From Tetracentron sinense (lineage: Eukaryota; Streptophyta; Magnoliopsida; Trochodendrales; Trochodendraceae): a DNA stretch of 64,000 bases. This document shows, piece by piece, positions 33,460 through 45,093 of the stretch. The stretch lies in NCBI GenBank assembly GCA_015143295.1, contig CM026568.1:18234607-18298606 (forward strand). Direction: 5' to 3'. The stretch's first letter is position 1. Every line of letters begins with the position of its first letter. A program made the position numbers and the translations under genes. The notes beneath the pieces were generated by a model, which did not search any database, was not told where the DNA came from, and was given only the letters and a program-made list of their open reading frames with translations.

Positions 33460-35850
33460 TCTGTTTTTTTTGATGATTGAAATCCCAAAGAAAACAACCC
33501 ACAGAACAAATTACCCGACTCCAAAAACGCGAGAGGCCAGAACCCGCCTGCAAACCCAAGGCTGAAGGTGCACCTCCTCAAAAGAGCCCGACCCCAAGCG
33601 AGGATCTGAAAGCCGCTATCCGATGCGCATCAGCATTTGCACCGTGCGGAGTATAAAGTATAAGGAAATCCGGAGCCTCCCTTAAAACTGATCTGATATC
33701 CTCTACCACTACCTGCACCTCCCTATGCACTTCATTAATATTGTTGACAAAGCGTTCACAAGCGTCTTAGCATCAGACCGGACCATAACTTGATGCCAGT
33801 CTGCACTACAAGCCCATATAACGGCCCTAAACACAGCAATGGCTTCAGCCACCAGTGGAGCACCACCCCTCAGAGCTTGGGCAAAGCCACCTAAAATGCG
33901 CCTCGATGATCTCGGGCAAGGCCCCCAATCCCGGCTATTCGCCCTTGATCAGCCGACGAGCCGTCTACATTCACTTTAAACCATTGACAAGGGGAGGAGA
34001 CCACAAGTTGGGGCGAGAGAAAGTAATGCTGGAAGAGGGAGCCACCTCTGCCATAGTTGTGCCCCCGCCCAAAGCTTCCGCCACCAACCCATCGGCTTGA
34101 AGGATGGACTGATGAGGATTTAAAGGCACCCCCCGAAAAATTCTGGAATTCCTAGCCATTGAAATACTCCAAGCCGTAGAGGCCAAAGAGTTTAGCAGCC
34201 ATTCCTTACCATCTTTGGCCATAGAACAGCCAAACCAAGAAGCCCACCAATCCCAAAATCGATCAAAAGACCCTGCACCTGACCGGATACCCAATCTAGA
34301 GCCCAACCAGGTACATTGAGCATGCTCGAGCAGCATATGCAAAACTGATTCCTCTCCACTGCCGCAAATTTGACAACACTTATCCACCGATATATTCCTC
34401 AAATTCCTCCGGTTTAACTCGCAAGTCATTTCGAGAGCATTGTGCATACACTGCCACACAAAACAGGCAACCTTGGGAGGAAGCTTCAAATTCCAGATAC
34501 TCTTCCAACAGCAGGGGTCCCAAACCACTGAAGATGAAGGAGTTGCCATTCGCCCAGAAGGATGGAGTTCCTTCCACCGATTGTACCCCAATCGAACCAA
34601 ATACACTCTATTCTTTTCAAAGTGCCACACCTCCTGATCAGCAACATTGGACCTACTACTCTGAATCCGCCCAATATACGATACTGTCTCCAGAGGAAGG
34701 ACTTGTTCCAGGCGATGAATATTCCAGTCTTCAGAATCGCTGACAATGAAATCTTCCACCTTATTCCATTGGTGGTCCGGAGGTTTGGTATATGAAACAT
34801 AGAACCCTGGCATGGAGGGAATCCAGGTGTCTCGCCAAGAAGTCGATAGACTGGCCGTTCCCCACCTACCATTGAAGCCCCAACCTTAAAACTGATCTTC
34901 CGGCTATTAAACAAACGGCTCCACAAGGACTGAGGATTGCTAATAATTTGCCAACCCTGCTTTGCAAGAAGGGCCAAATTAAAAGAGGCCAGCTCTCGAA
35001 ATCTGCCACCTCCAAATGCTTTATTGGAACACAGAGTATCCCAGCTGACCCAATGCATTTTCTTTTTCCCTTCCTCATCCTTCCCCCCACCACAAATCAG
35101 TCATGAGAGAGGAAATCTCCTTGGAGGCATACCTCAAAAGCTTAAAACACCCCATGTCATAGGAGGAGATCGCCTGAATAACTGCCTTTAAAAGAACCTC
35201 TCGCCCTGATTTATTCAGAAACTTCCCTCGCCACGATTGGAGTATGGCCTTCACCTTTTCAATGATGGAAGAAAATAACTGGCATTTGGACCTGCCAAAC
35301 GATTTTGGAAGACCCAAATAAACCCCCGCGTGATCCAGTATTTTCATATGAAGAATCTGAGATAGCATATGCCGGAATTTATGAGTGTTTGGACTAAAGG
35401 ACATCCCTGACTTCCGAAAATTAATCCGCTATCCCAAAGCCGAGCAAAAATCATCAAGAACTTGCTTGATCCCGAAAGTGTAGTGCCGAGTTGCATGGGC
35501 AAACAAAATGCAGTCATCGTCAAACAGCATATGAGATATATTGGGACTACTACATCGAACTTGGATGCCCTGCCAAAAATCCTCCTAACTCTGCCCTATG
35601 GAGATGATAAGATAACACATTTGATGCCAAAATAAATAAATAGGGGGATAGTGGATCACCTTGTCTTAAACCTCTCTCAGGCATGATATGTCCCCACACT
35701 ATCCCATTGATAACTATAGAGTACTTCACTGTGGAGATACATTGCATCAATAGCTAAATCCACCGCTCAAATAAACCTAGTTTCCAAAGAAGTTGTTCCA
35801 AAAAACCCCCATTCCAACCTGTCATAAGCCTTATTCATGTCTAATTTTAC
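33460..35850 (-). mobile_element. 5'-truncated L1-type LINE
   Basis: The minus strand begins inside RT motif A (LDMNKAYDRLEWGFF near 35800-35849). It continues with the RT segment RGLRQGDPLSPYLFILA (35550-35750) and the LINE block VYLGLPKSFGRSK...WRGKFLNKSGREVLLK (35075-35404). A zf-RVT region follows (34813-33971), then an RNase H start (WFKVNVDGSSADQG at about 33970-33935). An A tail on the minus strand shows as 8 Ts at about 33467-33474. Many frameshifts and stops are present. 5' truncation at motif A fits incomplete target-primed reverse transcription. Confidence 0.85.
33971..34813 (-). pseudogene. LINE zinc-binding (zf-RVT) domain
   Basis: 280 open codons. The core is SSSVVWDPCCWKSIWNLKLP, then PKVACFVWQCMHNALEM, LRRNLRNISVDKCCQICG-type cysteines and SVLHMLLEHAQCTWLG. 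This is the zf-RVT module (CxxC...HxxxxC pattern) that follows RT in plant LINEs and probably helps in nucleic-acid binding. The segment just before it is frameshifted into 34486-35058. Confidence 0.85.
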
Positions 35851-36528
35851 CGTCGCTAATAAAAAAATATATTACAGATGGACATTTTTCATCGCTAAAT
35901 ATATTGACGATGGACATTGTCCGTTATTTAGTGACAAAAATTTCCATCACTAAAGATGTGAACTTAAATCCCCCTAGGGTTATTCTCTGCAAAATTTTCC
36001 CATTCCCCTCTCCCGCCCTAACTCCTCCCTCTCTTGCTGCTATGCTGCTCCGATGGGGGTCAAGATGGGATATCTGTTCTCAAACACAGGACATCTTAGA
36101 GTGCTGTCGAGGTTTCTGCAACAGTGCTTAGGCATACTTCAACCCAATGCCCCTGTTCGACAAGTGTATCATCCGTGTGGCTAATCCAGTTGGCCTCCTA
36201 TATTAGATGATGGTTCAAATTTGCAGCCTCAAACATCGACTTAATAGGTAGTAGATCCTGTTGGGCACCTAGAATATCCAAAGCCTAGCAAAGAAGGGTT
36301 GGCCTAGTCGACTGTTGAACCCATTCCTTCAATTTATTCAGTGATGTCTATTTTCAAATTGCAAGATAACTGAACCAAGATATAGAAGATAACTGCATTG
36401 ACGATATAAAAGAAGCCTACACAAATATGCGATGTATGTTGATTGTTGCACACACGGCAACACGACCCACCATTTGATGCAAAGTGTTATCCAAGTTTCC
36501 TGTGACCATTTGAACTGCTGAAAACAAG
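35851..36528. other. Unassigned, TE-like at its left edge
   Basis: No supportable gene. The left ~110 bp (35851-35960) carry inverted pairs of a GTCGCTAA / TTAGTGAC type, as in non-autonomous DNA transposons. The rest (36000-36500) has no clear signature. Confidence 0.3.
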
Positions 36529-36536
36529 GTTGGTAG

Positions 36537-36994
36537 CATAGTTCGAAAACTCGACGAGTCACCCGAGTAACTCGGCCGAGTTACTCGACTCGACTGAATT
36601 TCGAGTCGAGTCACCTCAAAACTCGAAGAAGACACTATTTGCCGAGTTACTCGAGTGACTCGGACGAGTCAAGCCGAGTTTTTTGACTCGCCAGACTAGG
36701 TCGAGTCACAAAAGGGTATTTTTATCATTTTTTAAAACCTAAACTCGAATGTCACATTGTTTTTGCATCATATGTTTTGGGTCCACAAAAACAACCTTCT
36801 ATGTGTTCTATTAATCCTACTTTTTAGGTTTGAGGCTGTAAAATTAGTGTACTTTGAGTTGTTTTAACCCAGTTTTTTCAAGTTATGACATATATATTCC
36901 GAGTTAAACCGAGTCGAGTTTTTTTCGAGCTTTCCGAGTTACTCAACCCGGTTAACTTTCGAGTCGAGTCGAATTTTCGGGTTTTTGAACCATG
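36537..36994. mobile_element. hAT-type MITE, 8-bp target duplication
   Basis: 458 bp with imperfect terminal inverted repeats (CATAGTTCGAAAACTCGAC against CATGGTTCAAAAACCCGA on the complement). It is flanked by a perfect 8-bp target duplication GTTGGTAG (36529-36536 and 36995-37002). The 8-bp duplication is the hAT hallmark. The interior is dense in ACTCG/CGAGT motifs able to fold back. No transposase. Confidence 0.85.
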
Positions 36995-37002
36995 GTTGGT
37001 AG

Positions 37003-37649
37003 TGCACAATATGTGGATCGAGTTCTTAAACGATAATTAATCACATATAATTCAACTGTTTTTTTAATTAGTAAAATGATATTATATAAATAAAGAGAAT
37101 TAAGCGAGAAAACATCTTTCCTCAACTCCTTTTGGAAATTGTCTTTCCCCACGGGCAATCATTAATATGCCTTGGGGAAACTCATGCACCTGGAAAAGAA
37201 AGACTCTCTCACCAAAAACAAGTACACAAAAGAATTACTAGTGCCCGATCGAAATGTCATGATGGTACTGCCGAGCCAGCTCCCGGAAGAGCTAATTTGG
37301 ATAGTGAGGAAAGAAAGAAAGGTGCGTACAAAGTCCTCTGTGGAATCATTACAGACAGCTCGAGCCCAAGTCATAGAGCTCAAGGAAGCTGAGAGGAAAA
37401 AGGAAGAATGAGCTTGGGAAGTCCGAACTCTTGAAGCTAGACTGGCAGCGGACACATAGGCCAAAGGAGGGGTAGAAATGGATCAGCTAGGAGCTTTCAA
37501 GGGGCAGAGGCAGCTAAGGCAGCGCCCGATTCGCTACCCAACCCATCATATTGTAATTGTGTTATTGATAGTAAGAGTCGTTCCTTCTTACAGAGGAGAT
37601 TATAACGTTCGTGATAGAGGTGAGGAGTACGAACCAGCCCAGTTTTTTA
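37003..37649 (+). other. Unassigned; unrecognised charged ORF remnant
   Basis: An open stretch at about 37172-37408 encodes a Lys/Glu/Arg-rich, coiled-coil-like peptide (LQTARAQVIELKEAERKKEE), with an interrupted continuation to about 37660. It could be a piece of a retroelement gag or ORF1, or chance. I do not recognise it and see no start context or neighbour that would support a gene. Confidence 0.2.
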
Positions 37650-37792
37650 ATCATTTATTTAATTGTTAGTTGTTAGGGCTGGTAGGTCTTCCGGTCGCAT
37701 TACCTTGAGAGATCCCCTCTCCAGGAATTGAACCTAGGACCTCCTAATGAGGGGCACAACTTCACTATCCTAGGCTAGAGGGGTGGGTATCA
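37650..37792 (-). mobile_element. SINE-like unit (candidate)
   Basis: The minus strand carries a B-box-like GGTTCAATTCC about 40 nt after an A-box-like TAGCCTAGGATAGTG, then an A/T-rich end (ACAATTAAATAAATG). That is the layout of a tRNA-derived SINE head. It abuts the LINE fragment at 37793. I found no second copy in the window. Confidence 0.4.
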
Positions 37793-37875
37793 AACATCCT
37801 GGTTTCAACCTAAACCACCTGAACCGAGACCACCATATTCTTTGGGTCTACATCCACACACCAAGTGAAATTATT

Positions 37876-39384
37876 GGGGAAAATACATTTACACCCCATG
37901 AGGTTTGACGAAAATACACAGATCCCCTCAGTTTTCAAAAATACATTAGGTACCCCTACTTTTCAAAATAATGGCACTTATACCCCCTTCCATCAGTTGA
38001 CCGTCAGTCAATTGATAGAACCGCTAATGTCATGCTGTAAAGAGTATGAACTTCCAAAGTTGCCCCTCAAACTTGTCATATTCCATTTTTCTTCTATACT
38101 TTCTTCCCCAAATCACGTAATAGAAATTCTGGCCAGAGCCACGACTAGACCGACTGCCCCTTCGCGCATCCGGGCGAGAAAGCAAGGCGAAGGACCCCCA
38201 GAGGTTTCATTACCCCGGGAAAATCTGTACGACTGGACCAACTGCCTCTTCTCGTCGTCCTCTCTTTCATCCCACTCCTTGCCGGAATCTACTCTCTCGT
38301 GTCGTTTCCTCCAGTGACTCAACCCCCTCTCTCTTCGGATTCGAAGCAGTTCTCCTCTCTCTCTAAGCCTCTGAAACCAAAGCCCGGGCCGGTAAACCCG
38401 TTTTGATTTCGATCCCGGATCTTTCTCAGTCGTTGCTTTATCATGCTCCACAGGGCAAACCCATTCATTTGAAACCACCTTCTGTTAGAGTTCTCTCTAC
38501 GGCGCTTGAGCCACAGACTGCCGTGAAATCGACCAAACGGGCATGTTTTGTTGGTGTGGCAATTGTTATTATAAGCAAATTTCTCAGATGCCCAGTTGGT
38601 CAAATTTTGATTTTTGCCAGTTTGTTGGTTCGTGGGCAGAGCAGGAGTGTAATTGCAGGAGTGAATTTGATAATGGGGGTGATGAAATTGAGGGTTTTTT
38701 TGAGGGGGATGATAAGATTGGGAATACTATAGAGGTGGTGAGAAGATTGGGGAAGATTCTAAAGGTGGGGTTTTTAGAGGGGCGAGAATTCCGCTTCCTT
38801 GGGAGCTTTTACAACCATTTTTTGTGAATTCTTGGGCATTGTCTATTGGGTCCTATGAATTTGCAGGATGTTAGGGAAGCGGCTTATGTTGTAGTGAGGT
38901 GTTTGTATGCTAGGGCTTCCCATGATCCGATGAGGACGATGATGGAGAGTCATTTTCCGAGGAGCTCACTGGAAGAAATGAAAGAGAGAAAAATGTCCCC
39001 AGCTTCTCCTACATCTGCTAACAGCAGAAATCTTTCATGGGTTAATGTTTCTTCTAACTGTGGAGACCAAGAACAGTTCATGGATCTTTGTTCAATTGTT
39101 GTTTGGGGTTTTGTTTTATTTAGTGGAGTAATGCAGGCGATGATACTCTTTTCAATGTAATCCACATATTACACCTAACAACGATTTTGGAGGGGCAATT
39201 TTCGAAGTTCATACTCTTTATGCATGACATCAGTGGTTCCATCAGTTGACTGACGGTCAATTGACGGAAGGGGGTGTAAGTGCCATTATTTTGAAAAGTA
39301 GGGATACCTAATGTATTTTCTGAAAACTGAGGGGATCTATGTGTTTTTTCATCAAACCTCATGGGGTGTAAATGTATTTTCTCT
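37876..39384. mobile_element. Mutator-like element with captured cargo (Pack-MULE candidate)
   Basis: 1509 bp with terminal inverted repeats of about 200 bp (37876-38075 and 39180-39384, about 90% identical by eye). They start GGGGAAAATACATTTACACC and AGAGAAAATACATTTACACC. The flanking 9-mers GAAATTATT (37867-37875) and TAAATTATT (39385-39393) differ at one base, which fits the 9-bp Mutator target duplication. There is no transposase. The interior is GC-richer, gene-like sequence unlike the ends, as in Pack-MULEs. It lies within a LINE. Confidence 0.75.
38090..39165 (+). pseudogene. Captured gene-like sequence inside the MULE
   Basis: Overlapping plus-strand frames cover most of the interior. 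38403-38732 encodes LSQSLLYHAPQGKPIHLKPP and later residues. 38543-38827 encodes the acidic GGDEIEGFFEGDDKIGNTIE and VVRRLGKILKVGFLEGREFR. 38846-39160 encodes QDVREAAYVVVRCLYARASH then DPMRTMMESHFPRSSLEEMK. The last has the codon texture and charge pattern of a real plant protein exon. A likely arrangement is two or three exons of one gene with frameshifts or retained introns. I do not recognise the parent gene. No start-to-stop frame spans the cargo. Confidence 0.5.
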
Positions 39385-40917
39385 TAAATTATTTTTCCTT
39401 GTCTCCCTTGCCTTCCCACAAAAAGTCTCTTTGGAGTTTCTCTAGATGCATGGCTACTGAAGTTGGCATTTTGAAAACTGGCATGTAAAACATAGGAAGG
39501 TTCGCCGTAACACTCTTTATAAGCATCATCCTCCCACTTAGAGACAAGAAACTTCTCTTCCAACCCGCTAGCCTCCTATCAATTCTTTTTATAACCACAT
39601 CCCAGATATTTATTCGCAATGGATTTCAACAAAGAGGCATGCACAAATATCTAACAAGGCAATGCTTTTAAACAGGTTCAGACAAAGACTGATACTGCCC
39701 CAAAACATCTCAATAATGCTACGACATTTGCACTTTCTCAACTGAAGCATCCATGAAAACCAAATTGTTATTCGTGCACTAAAGATGAGTGGCAACTAAT
39801 CACCAATGCCCTGCCTGAAAACCTTTCACACAACCAACTTCTCCACTCTGATCATCATCTTACTAAATGCTTCCGCTACCACAATGAACAATAGAGGAGA
39901 TACAGGGCATCCTGGACAAAGCCCTCTAGAACGTGAGAAATACTCGTTAGGTAAGCCGTTCACCATAATTGAAAACAAAGCCAAAAGATGAAAATAAATC
40001 CCTAATACAGCCTATCCATCTAGTTACAAATCCCATCCTAAGCAACATATAATACATAGAGTCCTTGTGGCACATGATCATATGCCATCTCATTGATTTG
40101 CCAAATAATTTTATTTTCCCGTCCTTGATTCTGGAGTCAATGCATTCGCTGTATCAACACACCATTCACCAACTATCTACCTCCAATAAAAGCACCCTCC
40201 ATATAGCTGCCTTTAGCCTTGATGAAAGTACCTTGGAAACAATCTTGTAGATGCTACTAACTAGACTGATACGCTTAAAATCTTTCAAATCCTCTGCATC
40301 TGCTTTCTCAGGAATTAGAGAGATAAGGCTGAGTTGGCCACCTAATCCCATCTCCCCCTCCAATAAAACTCCCTCAAGACCTTCATTAAATCATCCTCCA
40401 CTATGTCCCGGCACACTTTATAAAAAGCCACAATGGAGGCATCTGGACCAGGAGCCTTGTCCCCCACAATGAAGAAATCGCCTGCAAAACCTTCTCAAAT
40501 TCCCTCTGTTGCACCTCGAGGCTGTCCAAATGAGAAAACTCCAAGCCATCAAGGATGGTCAGATTAATCCGCCAGATGAATACAAAGTCTCATAAAAGAA
40601 AATAAACTCTCTGATGATGACCTCTTCATCCTCCAGAACCCAATAACCTTCGTATCTTATACTCAGTATACCTTTGGTAATAAGATGTTCATATCATAGT
40701 CATGTTCAACATAATGCTAATGAGAGGCTGATCATTGGCTAAAGAGAATGACATTGAAGTTCTACTACATATGGAATGATTTCCCTATCTTACTTTCTTA
40801 ACATTTTGTAACTTTTTCATTTCTACCAAACGAGTTAAGAAGGAACTCTTCAACCCAAAGTTCCAGCTCTCACTGTAACAGGAGCACAACACCAATGACT
40901 CCAACTTAAATTTTATA

Positions 40918-41125
40918 CTAGTAAGCAACCCGTGAGATGCACGGTTACTAAGTCCTAAAATGCACTAATATAAGCTAAAAAATAAAATGATAATAATAAT
41001 AATATATAAATGTCCAATTTCTATATCTTAAGGCATTTTATGACTTAGTAATAAAACTTTCAAGTAGATCAAAAATTGAACTAAACTTAGTTTAAACATC
41101 ATGGGTTTGTCCCAATAGTTGTGGA
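40918..41125 (-). mobile_element. Short Helitron-like element, copy in unit 1
   Basis: The minus strand ends with a hairpin (CCGTGCATCTCACGG, one mismatch) followed by GTTGCTTACTAG and then T. This is a classic Helitron 3' end. The 5' end is inferred as A|TCCACAACTATTGGG at 41125, where the tandem unit breaks. It contains an (ATA)n tract. Non-coding. Confidence 0.5.
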
Positions 41126-41876
41126 TCTACCTCCAATAAAAGCACCCTCCCAATAGCTGCCTTTACCCTTGATGAAAGTTAACTTGGAAACAATCTTGTA
41201 GATGCTACTAACTAGACTGATACGCTTAAAATCTTTCAAATCCTCTGCATCTGCTTTCTCAGGAATTAGAGAGATAAGGCTGAGTTGGCCACCTAATCCC
41301 ATCTCCCCCTCCAATAAAACTCCCTCAAGACTTTCATTAAATCATCCTCCAAGACCTCCACTATGTCCCGGCACACTTTATAGAAAGCCACAATGGAGGA
41401 GTCTGGACTAGGAGCCTTGTCCCCCCAAAATGAAGAAATTGCCTGCAAAACCTTCTCAAATTCACTCTCTTGCGCCTCGAGGCTGTCCAAATGAGAAAAC
41501 TCCAAGCCATCAAGGATGGTCAGATGAATGCCAGATGAATACAAAGTCTCATAAAAGAAAATAAACTCTCTGATGATGACCTCTTCATCCTCCAGAACCC
41601 AATAACCTTCATATCTTATACTCAGTATACCTTTGGTAATACGATGTTCATATCATAGTCATGTTCAACATAATGCTAATGAGAAGCTGATCATTGGCTA
41701 AAGAGAATGACATTGAAGTTCTACTACATATGGAATGATTTCCCTATCTTACTTTCTTAACATGTTTTTCCTTTTTCATTTCTACCAAATGAGTTAAGAA
41801 GGAACTCTTCAACCCAAAGTTCCAGCTCTCACTGTAACTGGAGCACAACACCAATGACTCCAACTTAAATTTTATA

Positions 41877-42086
41877 CTAGTAAGCAGCCCGTGCGATGCA
41901 CGGTAACTAAGTCCTAAAATGCACTAATATAAAGCTGAAAAAATAAAATGATAATAATAATAATATATAAATGTCTAATTTCTATATCTTAAGGTATTTT
42001 ATAACTTAGTAATAAAACTTTCAAATAAATAAAAATTTGAACTAAACTTAGTTTAAACATCATGGGTTTGTCCCAATAGTTGTGGA
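41877..42086 (-). mobile_element. Short Helitron-like element, copy in unit 2
   Basis: As the unit 1 copy, but with the perfect terminal hairpin CCGTGCATCGCACGG, then GCTGCTTACTAG|T on the minus strand. This is the better-preserved 3' end. The 5' border at 42086 is again A|TCCACAAC. Non-coding. Confidence 0.55.
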
Positions 42087-42089
42087 TCT

Positions 42090-44000
42090 TCCCCCCCTCT
42101 CACTCTCTTCTGGGGTAAATTCTGGGATGCAATCTTAAATCCTAATATCGACCATTTCCCAAGCCTAAATGATAGGCTCTAATTTGAAAATTTTCTAACA
42201 TCCTAATTAGGATTTCTGTCTAACCATATGCATTCGAACAAAAAAAAGAAGAAATCTAAGCCAGTTTAATATATAAAAAAATACAATTAAGAGGTAATCC
42301 AAAGTTTTAAAAAACAAGATATTTAAAATATTGTTTGCATGATGGTAAGAAATCGCAAACTATGGACATATTTTGAAATTATTAATACTTTTGTTATCAA
42401 CTAATTGCAATGCTTTAACGTAGAAATTGGATAGGTGGTTGGCGCAAGTTGAGTGTAGGAAAGGCCTAAGAGTAGGGTTAGCACTCATATAAATATGCCG
42501 CAATAAGAAAATTAGCACTCATATAAATATGTTGCAATAAGAAAATTTGAAATTCTGTCAAATAGAAATTTATTCAAACCAACAAACAAGGTAAACACTA
42601 TTAAATTTCAAATTACAAATAATTAACAAAACTGTACAAAAAAGAAAGAAGGACAAAGAGGACATTTAACTCACCTATGTTTGACCTCTTGCTAATCGTC
42701 ACTGTCAACAGAAAAACAAATAAAATTAGAATCATTGAGTTTGACTGAGAGTAGGGCTAGCACAACTCATTGAGTTTTTGGTATAGCCCTCTGATAGTGG
42801 ATTCCTATATGAAATACAGGAATGTCAGACGTCCAGCACGGATTGAAATAGGAGCCAGTTCGACAGGAAGCTTATCTCATGGCCTACTTGAATTTTCTCA
42901 TTTGGAATATCAGGAACCTCAATACCATGAAAAACATGTCAGTGCCACTGAGACCTATGGTCATAAGAATTAGGGAATCAAAATCCACCGAGACCTCCAA
43001 TCAGGTGATTACTTGCTCAGCCAAAATTTTATGTCAAGCATTATCTGCTCAAACAGGAATACGCGATAACAAAAAGCCCCAGGGACCCGTTATCTGCTCA
43101 AACACATCAAGATCACCAAGATACAGATCTCATCACTTTAGGACCTTAGGTCCACCACTGACATTAAAAAAATAAATATAAAAGTAATAAGAAGAAGAAA
43201 GAGAAGAAGAAGAAGAAGAAATATGCACCTGATCAATAATGTACCTTGGTGCCTTACACCCTGCAAACAACAGATTAGAGATTTGCATACAAACCCAGAG
43301 AGAGAGAGAGAGAGAGGTCTGTACAGGTTGTGCAACAGTTGTAAAGATTCAGCGGGATGCATGGCTACCCTCTCGCACCCCCCTCTTATCCTAATCAAGA
43401 GTTTAATAGAACATGAAGGGTTGCATTGCTCATTTAAGGGGTCCTATCAGACTCGGTTGCAGAATGAGATGTAAAGGAACCATTGTGTCATTTAGGAATC
43501 CAGCTTAAATTTTATATTCTAACATTTCAAGACATACTACAACTTCCTCAATTTGCAAGCTGAGATATTAAGGAGCCAAATCAAAACTGTTTTGTCCTTC
43601 TTTAGAGAACAACTGTTGTAATTTATGTCCCAAGATTTCTGCTTCCAAATGGACCTACATTGCACTAGGTATGTAAATACTTCCTGGTATTTTTTTCCTT
43701 TTATTTTTATTGCTTTTTATCCTTAATTAACAGTCCTTTATTTTCTCCACTGGGTTCATGACTGTCCAAACTGCATTAAGGTTTTATAGAGATGTTACAG
43801 TACCAGTTCAACTGTTAAAGTACACCCCAAAGATATATAAAGGTGGAACCAAACAAGAATAGCACCAGTAAGACAGATAATATGCCCTAAGTTTCTAAAA
43901 TTTGTGCAGAGTAGGGTGAATCATCCTATCTCTTTCCAACAGATTGAGCCATGTAACCGACAACAAGTCCTCATCCAAACCATTACCCACATATTTACTT
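42090..44000. other. Unassigned AT-rich intergenic stretch
   Basis: No supportable gene. It contains (GAA)n at about 43187-43222, (GA)n at about 43298-43316, and a less AT-rich block at 42820-43150 of unknown nature. A few 60-100-codon frames show no motif, family resemblance or start context. Confidence 0.4.
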
Positions 44001-44005
44001 AAAAA

Positions 44006-44790
44006 TAGAGTAAATTGATGGCATTGTTAGAGTCGGTGCGCATTGTTGAGACCGTTAAGGATCGCCGGGTTTGGATGGCTAACTCTAAGGGTCGGTTTTC
44101 TGTCAAATCGTATCTGCGAGTGGCTAACCCAAGCCCTTATGCGGAGTTCCCCAGCCAATTGGTTTGGTGCAACGGGGTACCTTCAAAGGTATCGGTTTTC
44201 CTGTGGGCTGCTTATTTGGACAAGATTCTGACGTTGGACAATTTGCATAAACGAGGTTGGAGTTTTCCCAATCATTGTTATATGTGTTTAGTGGAGGAGG
44301 AATCCATGGACCACCTGCTGCTTCACTGTTCGGTGGCGAGGAGATTGTGGATGTATTTTCTATTTCAATTGGGGGTTTATTGGGTATTTCCCTCGTCCTT
44401 TCCGGCGGTGTTATCCGGTTGGCTTTCGATGTCGCTGGATAGGTCTCTAGAGCTGATTTGGGCTTTGCTTTCAGGAGTGGTGTCTTGGTCATTATGGAGA
44501 GAGCGGAATTCAAGAATATTTGAGAATTCCATGTCGCCTTTCGAGAGAGTTTGCTCCCGCTCGTGAGCTTTATTATGGGATTGGATTTCAGCCATAGTCG
44601 ATGTGGGGGAGTTAGGGTTTGACGAATTGATAGCTTAGTGGGTCAGGGGAGTCTTTTCTTTGTATTCTTTGATCACTATCTTTGCAATTTGTTTTATAGT
44701 TTGTTTTGTTTCTGGGAGATTCACTATTTGTGAATTTTCCTTCCTTTATTGATATTACTATTACCGATAAAAATAAAAAATAAAAAACAA
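44006..44790 (+). mobile_element. 3' end of a LINE (zf-RVT domain and tail)
   Basis: The open stretch to 44566 encodes the zf-RVT block: VWMANSKGRFSVKSYLRVAN, then PSKVSVFLWAAYLDKILTLD, CYMCLVEEESMDHLLLHCSV and WSLWRERNSRIF. The CxxC...HxxxxC pattern is intact, and the LWRERNxRIF block is typical just before the end of plant LINE ORF2. After it come about 200 bp of 3' UTR and an A-rich tail (about 44765-44795). The element is strongly 5'-truncated, and its orientation is opposite to the other two LINE pieces. Confidence 0.85.
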
Positions 44791-45093
44791 TATAAACAAG
44801 TAATGTTGAATAAATCCTTAGGAAAGGGGAAAAAAAGTATAAATGCCCCACAAGCCACAACTCTTTACAATCTACATTGGATTTGAAATGATATTGGTAT
44901 ACAAGCAAACAATAAATGATCAAAGTAGACAACATGGCCAAATTATTTGTATGGAAATTCCTAGAAGCACAAACTTGTAACATAGCATTTTGTATCTCCT
45001 CAAGACACATTGGAAATCATCAAGCGTTACATTAACATCACAGAGAAAAGATTGAATCTGTCCAGAAACGCAATCTACAATGTGCATGACCTA

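Larger units (their letters stand above)
37793..40700 (-). mobile_element. LINE fragment, split by a Mutator-like element
   Basis: The minus strand starts near 40640 with an RT lead-in (AFYKVCRDI-like), then FKRISLVSSIYKIVSKVLSS (40166-40363). A decayed RT core follows, then RRLAGWKRSFLSLSGRMMLI and FLWEGKGDKEK (39389-39619). The frame resumes left of the MULE at 37866-37793 (TWCVDVDPKNMVVSV), matching the usual LINE order KxxLVxWxxVxxPKxxGGL. The Mutator-like element is therefore younger than the LINE. Multiply stopped. Confidence 0.75.
40172..42089. repeat. ~0.95-kb tandem duplication (LINE piece plus Helitron-like end)
   Basis: Unit 1 (about 40172-41128) and unit 2 (about 41126-42089) match throughout, with offsets of 951-961 bp and scattered substitutions and indels. 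Each consists of an RT piece of the LINE, about 300 bp of flank, and a ~210-bp Helitron-like end. ATCT occurs at all three breakpoints (near 40173, 41125 and 42086), so a 4-bp microhomology may explain the duplication. Confidence 0.85.

Noticed and set aside
33855-34743. Plus-strand frames across the LINE zf-RVT region
   Set aside because: Antisense shadows of the LINE reading frame on the minus strand.
37650-37792. A true tRNA gene at the SINE-like unit
   Set aside because: Box-like motifs are present, but the acceptor and anticodon stems do not pair convincingly.
44612-45010. 132-codon minus-strand frame downstream of the RING gene
   Set aside because: It overlaps the LINE 3' UTR and tail on the other strand and contains no motif.
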